From the NCBI GenBank assembly GCA_947311845.1, contig CAMZMU010000059.1:38925226-38989225 (forward strand): a stretch of 64,000 nucleotides of DNA. Direction: 5' to 3'. The stretch is from Poa pratensis (lineage: Eukaryota > Streptophyta > Magnoliopsida > Poales > Poaceae). A model generated the notes under the pieces. It saw only the letters and a program-made list of their open reading frames with translations, was not told where the DNA came from and ran no database searches. Position 1 is the stretch's first letter, and every line of letters starts with the position of its first letter. Position numbers and translations under genes: made by a program. Below are positions 57,430 to 64,000 of the stretch, piece by piece.

Positions 57430-57990
57430 GCACATAAAACAATAACAAATCATGATTATGTTATTAACGACGTTGGTCATAATAATAACAAAACCATAAT
57501 TGTTTCAATAATTCCTTTTAACATGCTCTTGTAATTTAATTCTTTCTTTATTTCTATTTACACTTTAAGAGCACTTTTATATATTTGCAGCGGAAAAACA
57601 TGAATAAAATTCATGAACTTTATACTTTTCACAACTATTTGTGTCACTGTTTGTGCAATTAAAACTATATCACCGTTGGGCAATAAAAGAAATAAATGCA
57701 CATTTTAACACATAATAAACAAATCATGATCATGCTATTAACAACGTTGGTCATTTAATAACAGAATCATAATCATCTTTAATATCACTTTAATCAAGCT
57801 TTTAATTCTCACTTTAAATCATGATAATGCTATTAACAACGTTGGTCAATTAATAACAGAATCATATTATCATAAATATCACTTTATCACGCTTTTATTC
57901 TCACTTTAAATCATGATAATGCTATTAACAACGTTGGTCAATTAATAACAAAATCATAATCATCATAAATATCACTTTATCATGCTTTTA
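57430..57990 (-). repeat. Direct repeats in the copia leader (AACGTTGGTC motif)
   Basis: A segment containing AACAACGTTGGTCAATTAATAAC or close variants recurs near 57450, 57730, 57825 and 57912. The last two units are about 86-91 bp long and nearly identical. A second motif (GCAGCGGAAA... with ATGAATAAAA) occurs at about 57588 and 58031. Confidence 0.75.
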
Positions 57991-58199
57991 TTCTCACTTT
58001 ATTGCTTTTATGCAATTACTTTTAACTATTTGCAGCGGAAATTATGAATAAAAATTCATAAACTTTTATACTTTTCAGAAACATTTCTGTAACTTTTCTT
58101 CTAAACAAATATTTCGTTGGATCAATTTGAATAGAACTCAAAACTATATGAAATTTATCCAAAAACTAGATAAAAAACATCAAAACTTTGCTCTGTTAA

Positions 58200-59070
58200 A
58201 AGAAATAACAGAAAAAACTCGGCCTGTGCTGCGGCCCGGCCCAACGGCCGCTTTTTCTATTCGTCGCCCGCGGCGATGTAGGTGCTGGGGACACAACCAC
58301 GGCCCTGTCCACTTTTGGCCCACTGGCCCATCTGCGCGTTAGGGTTACCGCCCAGCCGATCTTGGCCGTCCATCAGATCGGACGGTCCTCCATCCATATC
58401 GGAGAAACAAAACCAGCCCCCGAATCGGTCAAACCCTAAAATTCATTTTCTCTCCCGCAGCTCACCTCTATCCTCCCGTGGTCCGGCGGCGGAAAATCGC
58501 ACCGGCCCGGCGGCGCGCCGGTGGCCGTGCTGGAGACGGCCGCGCCGTGCGGCGGAGACAACCGCCGCGTGCGCCATGCGCCGCCTCGCGTCTCCTCTTT
58601 TTCCCTCTCCTTTCCTCTGCCTTGCCCACGCTGTCGCGCACCGGAGACGGACGCGCCGCTCCCGAACCTTGCCGGAGACGGCCGCGAGACGGCCGCGCCG
58701 CGCGCGTCGCGTGCTTCCCCTTTTCCTTTTCTTTTCTTTGCTGCGCTGCTGTGCCCGGCCGCACGCCCCACCGTGGTGAGTGGCGCACGCCGGAGTGGCG
58801 CCGTTGCCATCCCCCTCGCCGGTCGCGCGTTCCCCTTGCGGTGAGCGCGCCGCCGTCGAGCGGTTTGGCGGTGGTGCCCTTTGCCCGAAGGGGATCTTTT
58901 CTTTCGGCTGTGGCAGAGGCGTGCCCCCCCCACTTCCGAGCCCTTCTTCCCGGATGCCCCCGAAGGTGCGCATCGAGATCGAGAGGGGCAGGCGTGGCCA
59001 CGACGGCGGCGCTGCTTTGCCGGTGAGCCCGAGGCTTCACAGGTGAGTTCTTTGCCCCTCCAGGGTTAGG
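58200..59070 (+). other. GC-rich block in the copia leader, antisense to the element
   Basis: The block has the look of a plant gene 5' end on the plus strand: AAACCCTAA near 58433, CT-rich leader, GC-rich open stretches, and a consensus splice donor (CACAG/GTGAGTTC) at 59042. A short reading from the ATG at 58952 (M-P-P-K-V-R-I-E-I-E-R) runs into that donor. No domain is recognised. Either a captured gene fragment or a family-specific leader. Confidence 0.4.
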
Positions 59071-59144
59071 GTTCTTCGGGTGGGGAATTTTCTTTTTGAT
59101 TTTGCTTTTCAATTGCTACCGAAAATAAATCTAGGATCTAGATG

Positions 59145-59157
59145 TGCTCTGATACCA
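59145..59157 (-). promoter_or_regulatory. Copia primer binding site (initiator tRNA-Met type)
   Basis: On the minus strand, one base inside the 5' LTR, the sequence TGGTATCAGAGC is the standard primer binding site for initiator tRNA-Met used by most copia elements. Confidence 0.9.
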
Positions 59158-59158
59158 T

Positions 59159-59523
59159 TGTTAGAATCCTAGAATCTTCAATTTCGGTAGAAGGATAGGA
59201 GGAGAGGAAACGTGTACCTCCTCCGTGGTTTGGGGCACTCGAGATGCCGCCCATGGTGGACGGCGGCGGTGATTGTAGAGTGTAGGTGGCGGCGGTGGTG
59301 GAGCTTCCCGTGGGCACTACGCAAAACCCTAGATCGGATGGGTGCATCGGTGGGGCGGTGGAGCACGACTAACCTCGTGTCTTGTGCAGCTGACCCCCAC
59401 CTCTTTATATAGCGCAGGCCACAGGGGCCCACCAACCAGAGGTTCGGTTGGACGGCCCCGATCAGGGCGTGGGATCAGGGTTGTGCGGCCGTTGGGCTCG
59501 CACAGCTGGAGATCGACCTAACA
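59159..59523 (-). repeat. 5' LTR of the copia element
   Basis: 365 bp, TGTTAG...CTAACA, carrying the promoter of the element. It is followed on the plus side by the TSD and then a C-run (59530-59545) that is probably error-prone. Confidence 0.9.
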
Positions 59524-59528
59524 TTCCC

Positions 59529-61100
59529 ACCCCCCCCCCCCCACCCCGAACCCACTCGCCATTAGGCTATCTTTGAGCACCCTTGGCTCTTTTGCATGGC
59601 ATGGTAAATGCCTGTTGCGACAGTGCATCAATGGGGATCATATGGAAAAAATGGAAAATAATTTGAGCAGAAAAGATTAATGATAAATTGAAAAGTAGTA
59701 CTTAAAAACGGCTGAAATGGACAACAAAATCATGATGTGCCACTACCTAGTATCTGAAAGTAGTATGACCGCATGATCATAATCTTAGGCGAAAAGTTAG
59801 GTCAATTCTCGAGATCAAGCTTGTCCTCAACGACAAATGGTTAACTGGCTTGTTCTCTGAGCATTCTTCCACCTCAAGGTTTGTTATGTAAAGATGAAGG
59901 CATCATGCAAGTGTAGTATTAATCCTCAAAAATTGGCTGCGGAAAAGTCATCATGTTTGTCTAGTTAACAAAATTAATCAATTGCGATATGATGATATGG
60001 GTTATGTGTATCCTAGGTTGCAGAATTGAGAAAAGATAGTTTTCTATTATATAAAAAGTAATTTTGATTAATTTAGGACAAATGACTCATATCTCAAGGT
60101 TTGGAAGTTTCATATTCTTGCAGGGAAATGAATGGGTGTGGCATTTAATTATTTGGGCATCGGAATCATGGGAGAAAATATGTGGATGACTTGCAATGTT
60201 CATAAATCATGACCGTGGATTTTGTATGTACATGATTCTGATCTAATTCGGCACTATATGAGTATAATATTAACCTCGCTGAATAAATAACCAGATTTCA
60301 TTTGTATTTGTACACACTTTCTACCAGTACATGGTAACTTCAAGATTTATTTACGACATAAAACAACCGTTCATGCTTGTTGGTGAGGAACTAAAGTCCC
60401 ATGACAGTACGTCACACTACACCACCCTCCATATATATGAAACCTACACCTGAAGTAACTTTCCTATGTCCCCTTCATTTGCCATGGAAAGAAAAATGGG
60501 GGTGGGGGACGGACCGGACGGTGATGAGCGGCATGAATGGTTTAGTGTTGACAATTGTTGGGAATGAGATGAATCAAAAATTTGGCCCAGTTAAGATGGT
60601 CAACCATCAGCTAGCTGATCTGAGTTACAAGTCGCATACTAATCACAAAGTTGTACGATACTTTGTCGTCCAGTAGATGCTCTTCAGCTCTTGGTTCCTC
60701 CACCGGCTGCTCCAGATGTGTGAGAGATAATATAGCAACCGACCACATGGAAGCAGTACTGGTTGTCAGCTAGGCGTCAAGATAAAAAGGGCACGAGCTG
60801 TACAGATATGTGGATTGTCCATCAGCGGAGACAAAACCTAGAGTGATTGCGGCAGTGTTGTAGCTGCTGCCCGCTAGTAATGGCACTTTTTGGCAATTCA
60901 GGTACAACAGACTACTCTACACATGTGTTTTCTTCGTTGCTCTCCTGTATCACATTTTTTTTAGCATGTTACACACATTTGTGCCATACAGGATGGTCAA
61001 CCATCAGCTAACTCAACCGATAACCAAGCCGCGTTCTTAAATCATTTTGTTCTTCGCTCGATTTTGCTGTAGTGCCTACTTTTTGCTATATTGTTGTGTG
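59529..61100. other. Intergenic stretch with a dispersed repeat
   Basis: No gene recognised. At 60380-60610 lies the fourth copy of a repeat also found at about 5800-6000, 7420-7620 and 31180-31380 (shared landmark CCATATATATGAA followed by YCCAACAC or similar). Confidence 0.5.
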
Positions 61101-61623
61101 TTAGAGCATCTTCACCGGGGGCCTCCAAATTCGCGTCCGCCCACGTTTTTGACCGCGCCCACAGCGGCGCACCCCAAGCCCCCCCCCCCCCCCCCAAATG
61201 GTCCGACATGCCAGTCAAACAACAAACACCTTGCGGGCGACGGATTTTATTAAACGAGATTTAACAAACTTACAATTTAAATCTAAACGAGATTTAACAA
61301 ACTAAACCTAAACTACGCCGGTACCAGCTACACGCTACAGCGTCTAGCCAACCACTACACGCGCCGGCGGCGAGGAGAGATGCCGCTTCATGGCCTAGCG
61401 AAGGGGAAAAAGATGCGAACCAAGCATCGGAATCATCAACAGACTTGCATGTCTCGATGATCCGGCGCCGAAAGTTTCATCTGCTATTGCCATCGGCTAC
61501 GGCCTTTAGAAACGAAGCATCGCCGTGGCTGAGGCTTCTGGTTTCGCGGCCGGCGCGTGGTGAGATTTCATCTACGCCTGACCGCCTGATCGAAAGCCTC
61601 GCCGGCTTTAGCTTGCGCCCTTC

Positions 61624-63911
61624 TGAAAGAGCATGGTGCCCCCATGTGTGGTTTTGGTAATTAATGACAATCCTTATGGTCTAATGTTTGCTTTGAGCAT
61701 ATTGCAAGTATGTCTTGAAGAATATAATACCGTGGATATTCATGCTCATCTTCAAGACATCATCATTGATCAAGAAAGAAGAAAAGATACAAAGTTGATC
61801 AAGGCTAAGTGGAAATGATGGATTCAAGTGATCAACACACAAAGCTACATGTTGTACCATGTGGGATCTTATGATCCAATGGTATGGTAAGCAATTGTCT
61901 ATATAGCTTTGTGAACTAACCCATATATATGTGTGTGGAGTATCTATGTGGGGTTAGGTATCTTCCCATGGGCGTGCATCAAAAGGAATGTTCCATATAG
62001 CCCATGGTGGATGACGTCAAGCGGTGGTCGTCATCAAGATAATGGTCAAGTGAAGATGTGCCTAAAAGTGACTCTCCCATATTGTGTATGGGGGAGCATT
62101 TCACAAGTCTTCATCAAGCGGAGCGCAATCAAGAAAGGTGATCCAACTTGAGGTGATCAAGATCGTCATCATCTAGCTCAAGTGGATCGCGCAAAGCAAA
62201 GGTATGACCTTGATAGGTTTCTATTTTGCCGGTCTCATGGTGTTAGTGAGAGACCGGATTATAGGATAGATGCCACACTTTCAAGAGGGGCTCTTGAATG
62301 AGTAACTTGATCGTATCGTTCGGAGAGAGCTCAAACCTTTGCATACTTGGCATCATATTTCTTGGTTCTTATTTGACTTTTATCCTTATGAGGTTTTGGT
62401 GCTTGTCGTGTTCGTCATGACAAGACCAAGTTGTTCGAAAACGGTTTTACTATGGAAAACTTATTGCATTTTCGTGTTGGAAATATTATCGGCTTATCCG
62501 TGAGGAAAGTTACACACCTTCCCATGTGTGTCAACTTAACTCTATTTATGGTTCTTAATATTTCCACTTTTTGTAGGCCTTCTCCTTGTCGTTACCTTTC
62601 CAACCAAATTGGTTTCACCTAATTTGGAGCTTCCATGCAAAAGATATTGCCATTTCGGTGTTCGCCTTTTTTGCTGTTTTACCTGGCGGCGGTAGTACCG
62701 CTGGGTTTAGCGGTAGTACCGCCAGCCGGTACCGCCGCGGGTACCGCCGTTTCGAACGTTCGGAGCTTTCTTCCGGTACCGCCAGCGGTACCACCGGCGG
62801 TACCAACTGGTACCGGGGACGTGGGTTCGGAGAGGCTGAAGGCCAGTCGTTGACTGGCCAGAAGGCTGCGATGAAGAACCCAACGGTAGTACCGCCTTTC
62901 CCAGCGGTACTACCACTGGCAAGGGTTTCTGTTGCCCAACGGTTGGATTCGTGGGGAACCTTTTTAAGGGGTCTTCTTCCTCAATGGTTCCCCAACTCTT
63001 CTTGCAAGTTTGCTCTCCCTTGTTGTTCTCCAAAAGGCTTGCTTTCTCTCAATCCCTCCAATGATTCTTGCTCATTCTTGAGGGAAACAAGAGAGGAGAT
63101 CTAGATTCACCACCACCAATCAATCTCTCCTCTAAGTGAGGGGAGCATATTGGATCTAGATCTTGGGATTCATTTGTTGCTTCCTTGCTCTTCCTCTCAT
63201 CTTCCTCCATAGCATTAGTTGCTTTGGTGGGATTTGAGAGTGAATTGCTTTGAGCACTTTGTGTGTTCTTGCCATTGCATTAGGTGCATCGGTTTGAGTT
63301 CTCCACGGTGATACGTGGAAGTGAAGTTTGAGAAGATCATTACTCTTTGTGGTTCTCGTTGCATCTTGGGTTGCTTGTAACCCTAGGTGCCTTTGTGAGT
63401 CTCGGAGGAAGTCCGAGGCATTGTTGGGAGGCTCCAACTCATTGTGGAGTTCCCCGACCTTTGTGTATCGGTTTGGTCAACGCCTTCAAGTCGACCTCAT
63501 AGTGGAACGAGCCAATCCCTCACGGGTGAAGCTCACGGAGAATAGGGTGAGCACATCCGTGCTATTGGAGCGCCTAGGTGGCTCCACACCCCTCCAACGT
63601 AGACGTACTTCCATTGGGAAGGAACTACGGGAAACATCTCCTCGTGTCCACTTTGCGGTTACTTCTATACACAAACCTTTACTTATGCATTTACCTTTGT
63701 GATAGCCATCGAGCTTGAAGTTATCTATTGCTATCACTTAGTTGTTTATCTTGCTTAGCTAAGTTGTTGGTGCACATAGGTGAACCTAGCTTGTTTAGGT
63801 TTTGTGCTTGATAAATTAAACGCTAGTTTTATTCTGCATTTATTCAAGCCTAAACCGTAATTATTTTAAACGCCTATTCACCCCCCTCTATGCGACATCC
63901 TCGTTCTTTCA
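61624..63911 (+). mobile_element. Solo LTR, 2.3 kb, TSD CCTTC
   Basis: Starts TGAAAG and ends CTTTCA (6-bp inverted ends), flanked by CCTTC at 61619-61623 and 63912-63916. No internal retrotransposon sequence is present, so unequal recombination between two LTRs is the likely origin. The start matches the LTR fragment at 4056-4333. Confidence 0.85.
62685..62925 (+). repeat. Cluster of short palindromic GGTACCGCC / GGTAGTACCGC motifs in the solo LTR
   Basis: At least eight copies of GGTACC or GGTAGTACC cores occur within about 240 bp, in both orientations (for example GGCGGTAGTACCGCTGGG near 62686). Confidence 0.7.
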
Positions 63912-64000
63912 CCTTCTCCGGTGGCGGCGGCGCTGCTGACCAAGATGGGCCTGCCGTTTCTATAGGTAGATCAGGCAGCTCGGGGTCGTCGTCGTTATCC

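Larger units (their letters stand above)
53379..59523 (-). mobile_element. Complete-ended copia LTR retrotransposon, 6.1 kb, TSD TTCCC
   Basis: LTRs at 53379-53740 and 59159-59523 begin TGTTAG and end CTAACA. An exact 5-bp TSD TTCCC lies at 53374-53378 and 59524-59528. The minus-strand order is 5' LTR, primer binding site, GC-rich leader, repeats, a gag start, integrase, RT, RNase H, polypurine tract, 3' LTR, the order expected for copia. Most of gag and all of protease are missing, and the pol region has frameshifts. It cannot be autonomous. Confidence 0.92.
61104..64000 (+). mobile_element. Harbinger-type element (left end), interrupted by a solo LTR and cut by the window edge
   Basis: The left terminus GAGCATCTTCACCGGGGGCC (61104) follows TTA at 61101-61103, a TWA-type TSD. 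It resembles the end of the Harbinger at 18694. Its body runs to 61623, is split by the solo LTR, and continues from 63917 to the edge. The right end is not in the window, and no transposase is seen in the visible part. Confidence 0.6.

Noticed and set aside
58436..59112. Overlapping open frames on the minus strand in the copia leader as gag
   Set aside because: They are Arg/Gly-rich, conflict with each other, and lack any gag motif; the gag start is recognised at 57240.
1..64000. tRNA, rRNA, riboswitch, CRISPR or bacterial-type defence loci
   Set aside because: Nothing of the kind was seen; the only tRNA-like sequences are the primer binding sites of the retrotransposons.

Overview
The window looks like nuclear DNA from a grass of the wheat/barley/Aegilops group (inference). 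The evidence is codon use and gene structure of plant type, GC-rich monocot first exons, Stowaway and Harbinger MITEs, and nested LTR retrotransposons that bury a few genes. There are no bacterial-type operons, CRISPR arrays or phage genes. Most of the 64 kb is transposable-element DNA, often with several insertions stacked inside each other, and many elements can be delimited to the base by their target-site duplications (TSDs).

Host genes. Four or five loci carry host-gene sequence. A SICKLE-like proline/RGG-rich gene lies on + at 33.4-35.4 kb. A broken 5' copy of it lies at 14.24-14.54 kb, at the end of a segmental duplication (about 5.08-14.66 kb versus 30.25-33.81 kb). A plastid phosphoglycerate kinase gene with six exons lies on - at 36.6-39.1 kb. 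Three tandem type II metacaspase genes lie on - at 41.6-43.0, 47.9-49.3 and 49.8-52.0 kb; only the middle one reads through without a frame break.

Mobile DNA, left to right: a Gypsy-type element running off the left edge (1-4.06 kb) inside an older LTR; a 218-bp foldback MITE (4.85 kb); a Stowaway (7.17 kb); a retroposon with a 14-bp TSD (7.7-9.0 kb); a Helitron (9.17-13.07 kb). Next is a PIF/Harbinger transposon (18.69-28.05 kb, TSD TAA) split by a 7.2-kb CACTA element (18.98-26.21 kb, TSD ACC). The CACTA carries no visible transposase but holds two host-type genes: a Werner-like 3'-5' exonuclease with a GW/WG-rich tail, and a two-B3-domain gene. The B3 gene was hit by a hAT MITE (8-bp TSD) and by an LTR unit (5-bp TSD). 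Further right are a retroposon in the 5' flank of the SICKLE-like gene, copia and LINE fragments broken by a 1.2-kb hAT element and a 762-bp Mutator-type foldback, a complete-ended copia element with TTCCC TSD (53.38-59.52 kb), and a second Harbinger-type element with a 2.3-kb solo LTR (61.1 kb to the right edge).

The most unusual item is the gene-bearing CACTA nested in Harbinger, above all its exonuclease with an Argonaute-hook-like GW tail. A second pattern worth checking is that several single-base losses that break otherwise good host genes lie in runs of G/C, which fits sequencing error as well as pseudogenes. All family names come from reading motifs by eye; no search was run.
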